Assembly (NCBI GenBank): GCA_035652755.1
Contig: DASRDE010000349.1
Location: 1-32,400, forward strand
Source of the DNA: DASRDE01 sp035652755
GTDB lineage: Bacteria > Vulcanimicrobiota > Vulcanimicrobiia > Vulcanimicrobiales > Vulcanimicrobiaceae
Direction of reading: 5' to 3'
DNA length: 32,400 bases
Shown here: in pieces, positions 22,223 through 31,150 of the stretch
Layout: each line of letters begins with the position of its first letter
How positions within the stretch are numbered: the stretch's first letter is position 1
Notes under the pieces: model-generated
Seen by the model: only the letters and a program-made list of their open reading frames with translations
Databases searched by the model: none
Told to the model about the DNA's origin: nothing
Translations under genes and position numbers: made by a program

Positions 22223-23708
22223 GTTGGCGCTGCAGCGGGAAAAGCAGGACGTCGCGGATGCTCTCACTCCCGGTCAGGAGCATGATCAAGCGGTCCATGC
22301 CGATGCCGATGCCCGCAGTCGGCGGCATGCCGTGTTCCAGTGCGCGGACGAAGTCCCAATCCGGCTCGGGAATCTCTTCGTCGCCCTTGGCACGCTCTTG
22401 AACCTGTGATTCAAACCGCGCGCGCTGGTCGTCGGGGTCGTTGAGTTCGGTAAAGGCGTTGCTGATCTCCATCGTTCCGCAAAAAAGCTCGTAGCGGTCG
22501 GTGACCTCGGGATCGCCCGAACGGCGCTTGGCCAGCGGGGAGATGGCGACCGGATAACCCGTAACGAACGTCGGCTCGATGAGCTGCGGTTCGGCGACGC
22601 GCTCGAAGATTTTATCGAGCGCGTGCCCGTGCGTCGGCGATTCGGGCAGGCCCAACCGCGCTGCGATTCCGGCGGTTGCTTGCGGGTCGAGCAGTTCTTC
22701 GCGGGTGAAGTTGCCGCCCCGCCGCATCAGATCGAAGTACTCGACGCTGCCGAAGGGGCGCTTGAACGAAACCGGGCGGCCGGCGATCGTGAGTTCGTCG
22801 CCGCCGTCCGTCACCACGGAGACGAGATGCGCGATGAGCGCTTCGTTGAAGTCGCGCATGTCCGTCCAATCCCAATAGGCTGCGTACAGCTCGAGCATCG
22901 TGAACTCGGGATTGTGCGTGGTGTCGATGCCTTCGTTCCGGAAGATGCGCCCGATTTCGTAGACGCGCTCGAAGCCGCCGACGATGAGGCGCTTGAGGTT
23001 GAGCTCCGTGGCGATGCGCAGCTGCATCAGCTGATCCAGCGCATTCACGTGCGTCACGAATGGGCGGGCCGCAGCTCCGCCGGCGACGTGAAGCAGCGTG
23101 GGAGTCTCAACTTCGTAAAATCCGTGCCCGTCGATGAAGCGCCGCGTCTCGGCGATGATCCGGCTGCGCATGAAGAAGGCGTCGCGTACGTCGGGATTGA
23201 CGATCAAGTCCAGGTAGCGCTGGCGGTACCGTTTCTCCACGTCGACCAGCCCGTGCCATTTGTCGGGAAGCGGGTACAGCGACTTGCACAGGATCGCGAA
23301 CTCGCGCACGTGCAGTGTGAGCTCGCCCATCTTCGAACGGAACATGAATCCGTGCACGCCGGCGATATCGCCGATGTCCAGGTCGAGCCAGTCCGCGAAC
23401 GCTTCTTCCCCGATTTCGTCCTTGCGGACGTAGATCTGCAGCCGGCCGGTGCGGTCGGCCACATCCGCGAAGATCGTCTTGCCCATGCGGCGCTTGGACA
23501 TGACGCGCCCGGCAATCGACCAGTTCTCGCTTTCGGCGCGCTGCTCGGGGACCAGGAACGCGTATTTCTCGACCAACTCGGCAGCGTTCGTATCGACCGC
23601 GTAGCGCCGGCGGTCGAACGGATCGTTCCCGCGGGCGCGCAGCGACTCGAGGTTCGCTCGCCGCGCCTGCACCAAAGCGGCCTCGCTCTTGCCCAGCTCC
23701 TCGTTCAT
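22215..23708 (-). CDS. lysS: Lysyl-tRNA synthetase, class II
   Basis: LysS charges tRNA-Lys. The 497-residue product has an OB-fold anticodon-binding domain (about 50-160: WSIAGRVMSKRRMGKTIFADVADRTGRLQIYVR) and a class II catalytic domain. Motifs include RYLDLIVNP, motif 1 near RSRIIAETRRFIDGHGFYEVETP, motif 2 IGRIFRNEGIDTTHNPEFTMLE, and motif 3 GIGIGMDRLIMLLTG. The ATG at 23708 has AAGGA seven bases upstream; a further 11 residues could be read from an earlier start but lack a ribosome site. greA lies 61 bases upstream in the same direction, and the metallothionein gene overlaps the stop. Confidence 0.98.
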   Translation of the reverse strand: MNEELGKSEAALVQARRANLESLRARGNDPFDRRRYAVDTNAAELVEKYAFLVPEQRAESENWSIAGRVMSKRRMGKTIFADVADRTGRLQIYVRKDEIGEEAFADWLDLDIGDIAGVHGFMFRSKMGELTLHVREFAILCKSLYPLPDKWHGLVDVEKRYRQRYLDLIVNPDVRDAFFMRSRIIAETRRFIDGHGFYEVETPTLLHVAGGAAARPFVTHVNALDQLMQLRIATELNLKRLIVGGFERVYEIGRIFRNEGIDTTHNPEFTMLELYAAYWDWTDMRDFNEALIAHLVSVVTDGGDELTIAGRPVSFKRPFGSVEYFDLMRRGGNFTREELLDPQATAGIAARLGLPESPTHGHALDKIFERVAEPQLIEPTFVTGYPVAISPLAKRRSGDPEVTDRYELFCGTMEISNAFTELNDPDDQRARFESQVQERAKGDEEIPEPDWDFVRALEHGMPPTAGIGIGMDRLIMLLTGSESIRDVLLFPLQRQHG

Positions 23709-23769
23709 CCGGCGTCCTTCGACTAGGCGAACGGGGCACACTGCGCGCGCGCTCGGCTCGGGAAGACGC

Positions 23770-24282
23770 TTACGAGGCTTTTTTCGCGGCCTTCTTGGGA
23801 GCCGACGCGCTCTTGATCGACTCGATCTTGTATTTGACCAGCCCTCGCGGCGTGGCGACGTCGACCGTTTCGCCCTTCTTGTGGCCCATCAGCGCGCGGC
23901 CGAGCGGCGACTCGTTGCTGATGCGCTGATTCACCGGGTCGGCCTCCGCGGAGCCGACGATGGAAAACTCGTGTGCGGCGCTGCTCTTGAGGTCCTTGAC
24001 CTTGACGATCGAGCCCAAGTGGACTTCGTCTGCGGCGTAGTCGAGCTCGTCGATGATGCGCGCGTTGCGGATCATCGCCTCGAGCTTGAGGATTCTTCCT
24101 TCGATAAAGGCCTGCTCTTGCTTGGCGTCTTCGTACTCCGCGTTTTCGCTGAGATCGCCGAACTCTTTGGCCTGGCGGATGCGATCGTTGACCTCTTTGC
24201 GATGGACGGTCTTGAGGTCGTCGAGCTCCCGCTCGAGTTTCTCCAGGCCCTCCCGGGTGAGCACGATCTCTTTGTCGTTCAA
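23770..24282 (-). CDS. greA: Transcription elongation factor GreA
   Basis: GreA rescues backtracked RNA polymerase by stimulating transcript cleavage. The 170-residue product has the N-terminal coiled-coil (about 1-75), with LTREGLEKLERELDDLK and the tip sequence EFGDLSENAEYEDAKQEQAFIEGRI containing the conserved acidic DLSENAEY motif. A FKBP-like C-terminal domain follows (VHLGSIVKVKD, ISNESPLGRALMGHKKGETV). A Lys/Ala tail (KKAAKKAS) makes it about 12 residues longer than usual. The TTG start is preceded by GGGGGT. It is followed by lysS, a pairing seen in many bacteria. Confidence 0.97.
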   Translation of the reverse strand: MNDKEIVLTREGLEKLERELDDLKTVHRKEVNDRIRQAKEFGDLSENAEYEDAKQEQAFIEGRILKLEAMIRNARIIDELDYAADEVHLGSIVKVKDLKSSAAHEFSIVGSAEADPVNQRISNESPLGRALMGHKKGETVDVATPRGLVKYKIESIKSASAPKKAAKKAS

Positions 24283-24515
24283 ATCAGACCCCCGAAGGCT
24301 GAGGCGTCCGGCTCTTAGCCGGACGGTCTAGGTAGTAACGAGGCGCCCAGGGACGGGCGCCAGCGCGCTTGGTTCGCACTGCCCGGGACCCTGGCCTGCC
24401 GCTTTTCCGACAGCTTACGAGCGCCTAACGCTTGGATGGCCGTCACAACGGCGGGCGGCCATTTTGGCGTGCGGGCCCATAGCGGCAGCGCCGGAAAACG
24501 GCTACCCTCAATGAG
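24283..24515. other. Structured intergenic region between divergent greA and the APC permease gene
   Basis: This is the longest gap in the window. It holds several perfect short stems: 24305-24313 with 24317-24325 (nine pairs, three-base loop), 24342-24348 with 24355-24361 (seven pairs), and 24436-24442 with 24456-24462 (seven pairs, followed by TTTT on the plus strand). The first two sit in the presumed greA leader; the third could end or attenuate transcription toward the permease gene. A TACCCT hexamer at 24503-24508 lies seven bases before the permease ATG. I do not recognise a known riboswitch or tRNA. Confidence 0.45.
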
Positions 24516-25889
24516 ATGAAGGACCGCCCCGGACTGCGTTCGGATTCACTTGCTTTTCCCGAGGTGCTCGCGGCCTCGGTAGCGCTGATCGGGCCGAGCA
24601 TGACGCCGATTCTGATCGCGCCGTACATGTACGCGAACGCGGGCAACGCGTCGTGGCTGGCCTACGTCTTCGGCGGCGTGATGCTGCTCTTCGTGGCCCT
24701 CAACCTCAACCAGTTCGCGCGCCGCAGCAGCGGAGCCGGCTCGATGTACGAATATGCCGCCGCGAACTTGGGCCCGTCGATGGGCGCGCTCGCCGGGTGG
24801 ACGCTGGTCTGGGCGTACGTGTTCGTCGGCGCCTCGCAGTTCGGGGCAATGACGATCTTCGTGCAAAATCTGCTCGGTCTGGCGGGCTGGCAAGTGCCGG
24901 CGCTCCTGATCTTCGCCATTGCCGCGGCGATCTGGTGGATCTTTGCCTACCACGACATCCAACTCTCGACGATCCTCATGCTCGCCTTGGAAACCGTCTC
25001 GGTCTCGATCATCTGCGTGCTGGTCTTTCTGGTACTCTTCAAGCACGGCCCCGCGATCGATGCGCCGCAGTTGCATCTGCAAGGCATGAGCGGCACGAGC
25101 ATCGGGTTGGGCATCGCGTTTGCGATGTTCTCGTTCGTGGGTTTCGAGAGTGCCACCGCGTTCGGCGAAGAGGCGCGGCAGCCGCTGGTCACGATTCCGC
25201 GCGCGGTGCTCGCCAGCGTCGTGCTGGCCAGCATCTTCTTCATCCTGTGCATCTACGCGGAAATCGTCGGTCTGCGCGGCGCCAAGCCGCCGCTGGACCA
25301 GCTCTCCGCGCCGCTCTGGTCGCTGGCGGATCGCTTCGGCGCGGGCTACTTCAAGATTCCGATTGCCATCGGCGCGATTTTTAGTTCGTTCTCCGTTGCG
25401 CTCGCGTGCGTCACCACCGGAGCGCGGATCATTCTGCCCATGGCGCGCAAGGGTCTCTTCCCGGCGGCAGCAGCGCGCATTCAGCCGCGGTACGCCACGC
25501 CGCACGTGGCGGTCGCGATCGTCGTCATTGCGATGCTGATCGTCGCGCTCGCCATGTATGCCGCGCGCGTGAGCCCGATCAACATCTTCAATTATTGCGG
25601 AACCTTGAGCAGCTTCGGCTTCATCGTCATCTACGCATTTATCGCAATTGCCGCACCGCGCTTCCTGCGCCGCATCGGCGATCACCGGCCGGCCGACTAC
25701 GTCATAGCCGCGCTCGCGCTGCTCTTTCTATTGGTACCGGCGATCACGCTATTCTATCCGGCGCCGCCGCCCCCGACGAACGCGTTCGCCTACATCTTCC
25801 TGGCGTATATCGCCGTGGGCTACGCATATTTTGCGATCGTGCGCCGCAAGTCGAGGAACGCAGCTCTCTTCGAAGCTCCGACGCCGTAA
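24516..25889 (+). CDS. APC-superfamily amino acid/amine permease
   Basis: This 457-residue inner-membrane transporter has about 12 hydrophobic helices. The N-terminal half carries AASVALIGPSMTPILIAPYMYANAG with the conserved glycine-rich first helix, and FSFVGFESATAFGEEARQPLVTIPRAV, which is the APC consensus (E-E...P...IPRA). ALACVTTGARIILPMARKGLFPAAAARI follows, then helices to the end. Length and topology fit the family. Such proteins take up amino acids, polyamines or other amines by proton or substrate exchange. The 3' end overlaps the convergent amine oxidase gene by 70 bases. Substrate specificity cannot be read from the sequence; the neighbouring amine oxidase suggests an amine. Confidence 0.92.
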   Translation: MKDRPGLRSDSLAFPEVLAASVALIGPSMTPILIAPYMYANAGNASWLAYVFGGVMLLFVALNLNQFARRSSGAGSMYEYAAANLGPSMGALAGWTLVWAYVFVGASQFGAMTIFVQNLLGLAGWQVPALLIFAIAAAIWWIFAYHDIQLSTILMLALETVSVSIICVLVFLVLFKHGPAIDAPQLHLQGMSGTSIGLGIAFAMFSFVGFESATAFGEEARQPLVTIPRAVLASVVLASIFFILCIYAEIVGLRGAKPPLDQLSAPLWSLADRFGAGYFKIPIAIGAIFSSFSVALACVTTGARIILPMARKGLFPAAAARIQPRYATPHVAVAIVVIAMLIVALAMYAARVSPINIFNYCGTLSSFGFIVIYAFIAIAAPRFLRRIGDHRPADYVIAALALLFLLVPAITLFYPAPPPPTNAFAYIFLAYIAVGYAYFAIVRRKSRNAALFEAPTP

Positions 25890-27418
25890 TCGGCGAGAAT
25901 CTCTTCGGCCGCCTGCGCGCCCGTCTGCGCGCCGCCTTCCATGAAGCCTTGATGTTCGACCGAGCAGTGCTCGCCGGCGAAATGCACGTTGTCCTGCCGC
26001 ACGCGCTCGTATCCGGCGAACGCCGTATACTGGCCCACGAGCCACGCCGAGTAGCTGGCCAAAATATTCGGATCGACTTGGGCGTTTCCGAGCGTCGCTC
26101 GCCCGTTGTACGCTTTGGCGGTTCCCGGCCACACGCGCTCGAGCATCGCCAGATACGACGCGACGTGCCGGCGCACTGCCGGCGAATCGTGCGAATAGGA
26201 ATACGGAGTGGGCGGCATGTCGGTCAATCCTTGCGCGCCGGCGGTAAAGAACTCGACGATCCCGGACTTGCCGCGCTGACCGAACGTAAAATCGACCGAG
26301 CATTGAAAACCGAGATCCGTCCAGATTTGCCCGTCGGCGGGATCCGGCCAGGGACCCTTTCCTGTCCAGGGCCGGCCGTCGAACTGCACGTGCAGCTTTG
26401 AATGGATGCCGTACCCCAGTTCATTAATTGCTCGCGTCTTGCGCGCGTCGAATCCCGCACCGGCAAAGTCGAGACCTCGAAGCACGATGAACGGGATCGC
26501 CAGGACGACGCGGTCGGCTTGCACCTTTACCGCGGAGCCGCCCGGCCCGGAGAATCGCAGATCGTAACCGCCGCCGCTGCGGCGCGCGATCGAGAGCAGG
26601 CGATGATTGAGCCGGACGCTCCCTTGCGGCAGCGATCGCGCGATGGCCAGCGGCAAACGCTGATTTCCGCCGGCGATGAAATAGCGCTGATCGGAGTAGC
26701 CGAGCACGTTCATGCGGCCGTCGCGCGCATACTCGGGCTGCACGCCCAGCATGTAGACGAGATTGAGCGCGCTCTGCCGTTCGATCTCCACGCCGTTCTC
26801 GTTCCAGTACGCGTCGGCGATCAAGCGTCCCATTCGCGAATCCAAACCGCCCGGAACGTACGCGGCGATCCAGTCGCGCATGCTCATCGCGTCCAGGCGC
26901 CGTGCCAGCGGCGTCGCACGATCGTACGTCGTGGTGGCACCGATCGCGCCCAGCTGTTTTTTCAGCACGCGGTACACGGGCCCAAAGTCGCGATCGGCAT
27001 CCCGCATCGCGTAGTAGCGGCCCTGAAAGTACGACGTGTCGCGCGAGCCGTCGGGCATCGCTGCGAACGTGTCGACGAGCGGCAGCCCGAAGCGGCGCGC
27101 GAGCGCGTGCATGTGCGCGTGTTTGGAGTCGACCATCGCGCCGCACCATTCGGTGTGCTGCCCGTCGTTCCAATAGTTCCACTCCGAATGCATGCGGCCG
27201 CCGATGCGGTTCGACGACTCGTATACCGTCGCCGGATACCCTGCATCGTGCAGGTGCAGCGCGGCCGTCAAGCCTGCGATGCCCGCGCCGACGATCGCTA
27301 TGCGCGGACCGCTGCGCGGCGCGCCGCCCGAACAGGCGGTGAACTGCGGAGCGAGCAGCGCCGTCGCCGATGTGCCCAGCAGCAGGCGCGCAAACTCGGC
27401 GCGGGTCGTTTCGCTCAC
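25820..27418 (-). CDS. Secreted flavin monoamine oxidase family protein
   Basis: The 532-residue enzyme has the MAO/FAD fold. An N-terminal signal-like region with a degenerate Tat-type motif (TTRAEFARLLLG, one arginine instead of two) ends in FTAC (Cys 29), so it may be a lipoprotein. The dinucleotide fold is IAIVGAGIAGLTAALHL (GAGIAG about 44-49), then YESSNRIGGRMHSEW. The C-terminal FAD segment is HFAGEHCSVEHQGFMEGGAQTGAQAAEEIL. It should oxidise an amine to an imine with release of hydrogen peroxide. The start is a GTG overlapping the TonB receptor stop as GTGA. Without that start the frame would run far into the receptor gene, which is real. It is convergent with the APC permease gene, its likely functional partner. 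Confidence 0.9.
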   Translation of the reverse strand: MSETTRAEFARLLLGTSATALLAPQFTACSGGAPRSGPRIAIVGAGIAGLTAALHLHDAGYPATVYESSNRIGGRMHSEWNYWNDGQHTEWCGAMVDSKHAHMHALARRFGLPLVDTFAAMPDGSRDTSYFQGRYYAMRDADRDFGPVYRVLKKQLGAIGATTTYDRATPLARRLDAMSMRDWIAAYVPGGLDSRMGRLIADAYWNENGVEIERQSALNLVYMLGVQPEYARDGRMNVLGYSDQRYFIAGGNQRLPLAIARSLPQGSVRLNHRLLSIARRSGGGYDLRFSGPGGSAVKVQADRVVLAIPFIVLRGLDFAGAGFDARKTRAINELGYGIHSKLHVQFDGRPWTGKGPWPDPADGQIWTDLGFQCSVDFTFGQRGKSGIVEFFTAGAQGLTDMPPTPYSYSHDSPAVRRHVASYLAMLERVWPGTAKAYNGRATLGNAQVDPNILASYSAWLVGQYTAFAGYERVRQDNVHFAGEHCSVEHQGFMEGGAQTGAQAAEEILADYGVGASKRAAFLDLRRTIAKYA

Positions 27419-30400
27419 AACTTGACGTTCAGTTCGAACGTGATCTGGAAGGGCTGAATCTCCGACGTGTATCCGACCTGCGTGTTGTTGAACCAGGTGC
27501 CGTACGGATACTTCACTTGAATCGGCGTCGCCGACGGTGCAAGGAAGTTGCCCGACGGCGCCAGGATGTTCGACGGAAGGTTCGAGTAGATGCACGTGTT
27601 CGAATCGTCCCAGGCGTATCCGCGCTGGAAGCATTTGTTGAAGAGATTGTTCGCGACCATCGTCACCGACAAGCGCGGGCTGAGATCGTAGCTCATCTGC
27701 ATGTTGACCGTCAGCTGCGAAGGCTCTTTGAGCGCTCCCGGCGCGTCGAACTTTCCGGTGAAGGGATCGGGCAAGAAGAGCGCGCCCGGAGTCAGCGTCG
27801 CTCCGCTCGACGTCGTGTACGTGCCGGTGCAGCTGACGCCCGGAGTGAGCGGCGTCGCCGACGGCGCTTGCGTGCACGACTGCGGCACGTAGCCCGGGTA
27901 GGAGAGCGGGGAGCCGTACACCGACCCGGAGCTATAGATGAAGGACGGCGTCACGGCAAAGCGGCCGTGCCTATAGTTGAGGATCAGCGACGCGACGTCG
28001 GGCACCTCGAATCCGTTGGCCGCGGTGAACGGCGCCGGCGTCACGTCGTACGGAGCGTACCACGCGTTGCGGTCGAGCAGCGGCGCGGGCGCGTTGTTGA
28101 TGTACGGGTTCGGAATCGTCGTCCCGCTCGAATTGAACGACGGAGCCGCGTTCTGCCCTTGCCACACCGCGGTACCGCATTGCGCGTAGGCGCTGGTTCC
28201 CGGCTGGCCCGCTGCCGGATTAGTCGCCGGGTTGCACGCCGACGTGTACGAGTTGTACTGCGCGATGTAGTTGTTGAGCGTGTCGATGACGCTCGCGCCG
28301 TTCGAGACGGCCGCATATTTGACTTTGCTGTCGGTATGCGTATACGAGAACAGGAAGGCCAGCCCGTCGCGGTTCAAGTCGCCGCCCTGCAGCGAGAGCT
28401 CGACGCCGTCGTTGATCTGCGTGCCGATATTCAGGCCTGCGAGCGTTCCCTGCAGCGGATTGATCGCCAGATACTGCAGCTGGTTGTGCGTCTGCCGATA
28501 GAAGGGCGTAATCTTATACGACAAGCTCGTGCCGCGGATGTGCTTTTCGAAGGAGAGGTCGAAGTTGCTCGCCGTGTCGGGACGCACGTCGTGGTTGGGC
28601 GTCGTGTAGCCGAAGGCGTAGAACTGCGAAATGAACGACGCGAGATCTTGCTGCCACGTGTTGTACTGCTGGTACGACGTCGCGGCCGGGCGCGCGTACT
28701 CACCCGCGGAGCCGCGAATGACCGTATCGGGGTTGAGCGTCCACGTGAATGCCAAGCGCGGTTCGAAGACGTTGGCCACGGTCGTTCCGCCGGCGGTGTT
28801 CGTCAAGCCGACGCCCGGAGCCGGCGCGCCGTTGACCCACATGGGTGAGAATCCGGCCGGGCAACTGCCGAACGAGGCTCCGTTCCACGTCGAGACCGGG
28901 GCAAAGCCGGGCGCGCCGCAATTCTCGCGATCGAACGCGTTGAACCAGAATTGCCGCGCCGGATAATTCGACTCCAGGTTGTCGAGGCGATAGGCGAACC
29001 GGTCGAATCGTGCGCCTGCGTTCACGGTCAGACGCTCGTTCGGATGGTAGACGTCGGTCAAGGCTAAGGAACCGAAATACGGCGCGACGTCGTCGACTTG
29101 CGCTGCATAGCCGTTCTCGGTAACGAGCCAATGCGCACCCGCGTTTGCAGCAGGCGTTCCGCCGGGCGCCGTTCCCGGCGACAGATTGATCGAGAAGTCC
29201 GGCTGCAGCCCGCCTTGACTGCCCGGATCGTAGCAGCTCCACAACGCACCGGTCGTGAAGTTGTAGCAGTTGCCTGCGTTGTCCACGTAGCTCGACACGA
29301 TCGTGCCCAGGCCCGTCGATCCGAACTGCGCGTTGTACGTCTGCAGCCGCTGCGTTTCGAATGAGGCTTTCGCGGTGATTTGATGCTGCGACGAGAGCTG
29401 GTTGGAGTACGTGAGGTTGCTGCCGTAGATGTGGCCGAGAACCTCGTAATCGGGCAGCGAGGCGCCGAACGTCAACTGCGCGGCATTGCCGCCGAAGATG
29501 AACCAATTCGTGTATTCGCCATAGCCGACGAAGCGCAGGTACGAATTGCCGTTGATGTTGTGCTGATATTGCAGCTTCTCGATTGCGAACGCATTGCTCG
29601 ACGAGTCGCGCTGGCTCGGGTTGAGGAACGTCGAGGTCGTCGAGGGGGTGTTGAGCACGCGGTTGCCGGTGCTGCTCGGGAACGGGCTGTTCACCAGCAG
29701 CGATTGGTTGGGAGCCTGCATCAATGCGCCGTTGTAGTACACCGAATCCAGCCACGGAATCGGATAACCGGGCCAGAAGTTGGCCGCCGTTCCCGGGTTG
29801 CAGAACGGCACGGCGGGATCGCCCGGAGTGCACACCGCGACGTTCTGCGCGCCGATGTCGTTGGCCGAGCTGTTGAAGAACGTGAAGATGTTGCCGACGG
29901 TGTACATCAATTGGATGTCGTCGCGGCCCGCGTTGCGATGGTGCGGAATGCCGAAGTGGAAGTTGGCGATGGTCTCGCGGTCTTCCTGATAATCTTGTCC
30001 GTTGACGCTTCCGGTCGAGAAGTACCCGCCCCAGTTATTCTGCGCGGTGCCGCCGCTGCCGTCCAAGATATGGTAGACCGAATTGTTCGTCGGCACGTAG
30101 AGCGGCATGAAGTAGAGCGGATCTCCGGCCCCGTTGAATTGATTGTCGTAACGGAAGGTCTGATTGTCTGCGAGCGTGCCGACGTAATACGAAAACAAAT
30201 GATTGGGCGACGCGCCGCCGGCTTCGATCGAAAACTTGTGGTAGAACGACGGGCCGCCGATGCCCAGGTTCGCGTCCGCGAAACCGGGATACGTGCCGGT
30301 TCGCAGCACCTGATTGATGTAGCCCGCCAAACCGGGCGAATCCGACGTTGCCGGGGTGCCACCCGTATAGACCTGCACCTCTTGTTGCCCGAGCGAGGAT

Positions 30401-31044
30401 AGCGTCACGATCGGCGCCTCGTCGGATTCACGGATCACGGGCAAGCCGTCAAACTCGTAGGCGACCTGGTCGTAGTCGCCGCCGCGAATGTACACGCTCT
30501 GATACCAGCCCTGCTGTCCCGAGGGCATCGTCACGCCCGGCGCGCTCGCGATGGCGCTGTAGGCTTGATTGAGCGATCCGGATCCGCCCAGAGCCATTGC
30601 GGCATGCTGTCCCGACGGATTGAGCGAGTACACGTCGCTCGTCGTTCCCGGGTGCACCAGACTCTGCGCGGCACGCGAACGCACCTGCGCGATCGTTTTA
30701 ATCGTCGGCTGAAGCGCGACGTTGACGTCGGTCGATTGATCGGCAAAGACCGAGTTGCCGGGAATCGATTGCGAGTCGTAGCCGCTCTTCTGCACGCTGA
30801 CGGTGTACGTATCCGGGACGAGCGAGATGAAGGCGAAGTTGCCGCCGCCGTCCGTCGTCGCCGTCACGTTTTGCGCTGCGGACGACGCCGTCACGGTCGC
30901 ATTGGCGATCGGCGCGCGGCTGATCGCGTCGACGACGCGGCCGCGCAGGGTGCCCGTGGTTCCGGCCCGCGCCGGAAGCAGGGCTTGGCAGAAGAGCAAC
31001 GCCGCCGCAAACAATGCGGCCGGCAGGCGGAGTTTGATCAACAA
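27415..31044 (-). CDS. Large TonB-dependent receptor with carboxypeptidase-regulatory domain
   Basis: This roughly 1209-residue outer-membrane receptor begins with a signal peptide ending PARAG. A carboxypeptidase-regulatory domain comes next (TLRGRVVDAISRAPIANATVTASS, GGNFAFISLVPDTYTVSVQKSGYD). The plug contains SAIASAPGVTMPSGQQGWYQSVYIRGG and VAYEFDGLPVIRE, and a very long barrel rich in Tyr, Asn and Gly ends FELNVKL. Starts at GTG 31050 or TTG 31044/31041 are all close; GAGG fits TTG 31044 best. It lies 100 bases after the PucR-type regulator gene and is translationally coupled to the amine oxidase gene, so the three probably form one operon. It resembles the receptor at 18720 in layout. 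Substrate unknown. Confidence 0.9.
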   Translation of the reverse strand: MLIKLRLPAALFAAALLFCQALLPARAGTTGTLRGRVVDAISRAPIANATVTASSAAQNVTATTDGGGNFAFISLVPDTYTVSVQKSGYDSQSIPGNSVFADQSTDVNVALQPTIKTIAQVRSRAAQSLVHPGTTSDVYSLNPSGQHAAMALGGSGSLNQAYSAIASAPGVTMPSGQQGWYQSVYIRGGDYDQVAYEFDGLPVIRESDEAPIVTLSSLGQQEVQVYTGGTPATSDSPGLAGYINQVLRTGTYPGFADANLGIGGPSFYHKFSIEAGGASPNHLFSYYVGTLADNQTFRYDNQFNGAGDPLYFMPLYVPTNNSVYHILDGSGGTAQNNWGGYFSTGSVNGQDYQEDRETIANFHFGIPHHRNAGRDDIQLMYTVGNIFTFFNSSANDIGAQNVAVCTPGDPAVPFCNPGTAANFWPGYPIPWLDSVYYNGALMQAPNQSLLVNSPFPSSTGNRVLNTPSTTSTFLNPSQRDSSSNAFAIEKLQYQHNINGNSYLRFVGYGEYTNWFIFGGNAAQLTFGASLPDYEVLGHIYGSNLTYSNQLSSQHQITAKASFETQRLQTYNAQFGSTGLGTIVSSYVDNAGNCYNFTTGALWSCYDPGSQGGLQPDFSINLSPGTAPGGTPAANAGAHWLVTENGYAAQVDDVAPYFGSLALTDVYHPNERLTVNAGARFDRFAYRLDNLESNYPARQFWFNAFDRENCGAPGFAPVSTWNGASFGSCPAGFSPMWVNGAPAPGVGLTNTAGGTTVANVFEPRLAFTWTLNPDTVIRGSAGEYARPAATSYQQYNTWQQDLASFISQFYAFGYTTPNHDVRPDTASNFDLSFEKHIRGTSLSYKITPFYRQTHNQLQYLAINPLQGTLAGLNIGTQINDGVELSLQGGDLNRDGLAFLFSYTHTDSKVKYAAVSNGASVIDTLNNYIAQYNSYTSACNPATNPAAGQPGTSAYAQCGTAVWQGQNAAPSFNSSGTTIPNPYINNAPAPLLDRNAWYAPYDVTPAPFTAANGFEVPDVASLILNYRHGRFAVTPSFIYSSGSVYGSPLSYPGYVPQSCTQAPSATPLTPGVSCTGTYTTSSGATLTPGALFLPDPFTGKFDAPGALKEPSQLTVNMQMSYDLSPRLSVTMVANNLFNKCFQRGYAWDDSNTCIYSNLPSNILAPSGNFLAPSATPIQVKYPYGTWFNNTQVGYTSEIQPFQITFELNVKL

Positions 31045-31150
31045 CGTCACCTCGCGCGAGCTATTTGGGGTCAAGTGTACGCCGGGGGCCACGCAGCTTC
31101 CACGTGCGTGCACTACAAATTCCCGAAGAGTTTCTGTCGAAGACCCACAA

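Noticed and set aside
24283..24515. tRNA or known riboswitch in the gap
   Set aside because: A GGTTCG string recalls a T-loop, but no acceptor or anticodon stems fit, and no conserved riboswitch core was recognised.
27419..27877. N-terminal extension of the amine oxidase frame
   Set aside because: It is the shadow of the TonB receptor C-terminus; the GTG at 27418 gives a proper signal region and a GTGA overlap.
31051..31150. Promoter for the second TonB receptor (TTGACC close to the start, palindromic CACGTG and GTGCAC)
   Set aside because: The TTGACC is too near the start codon and has no paired -10; the six-base palindromes are short enough to be chance.
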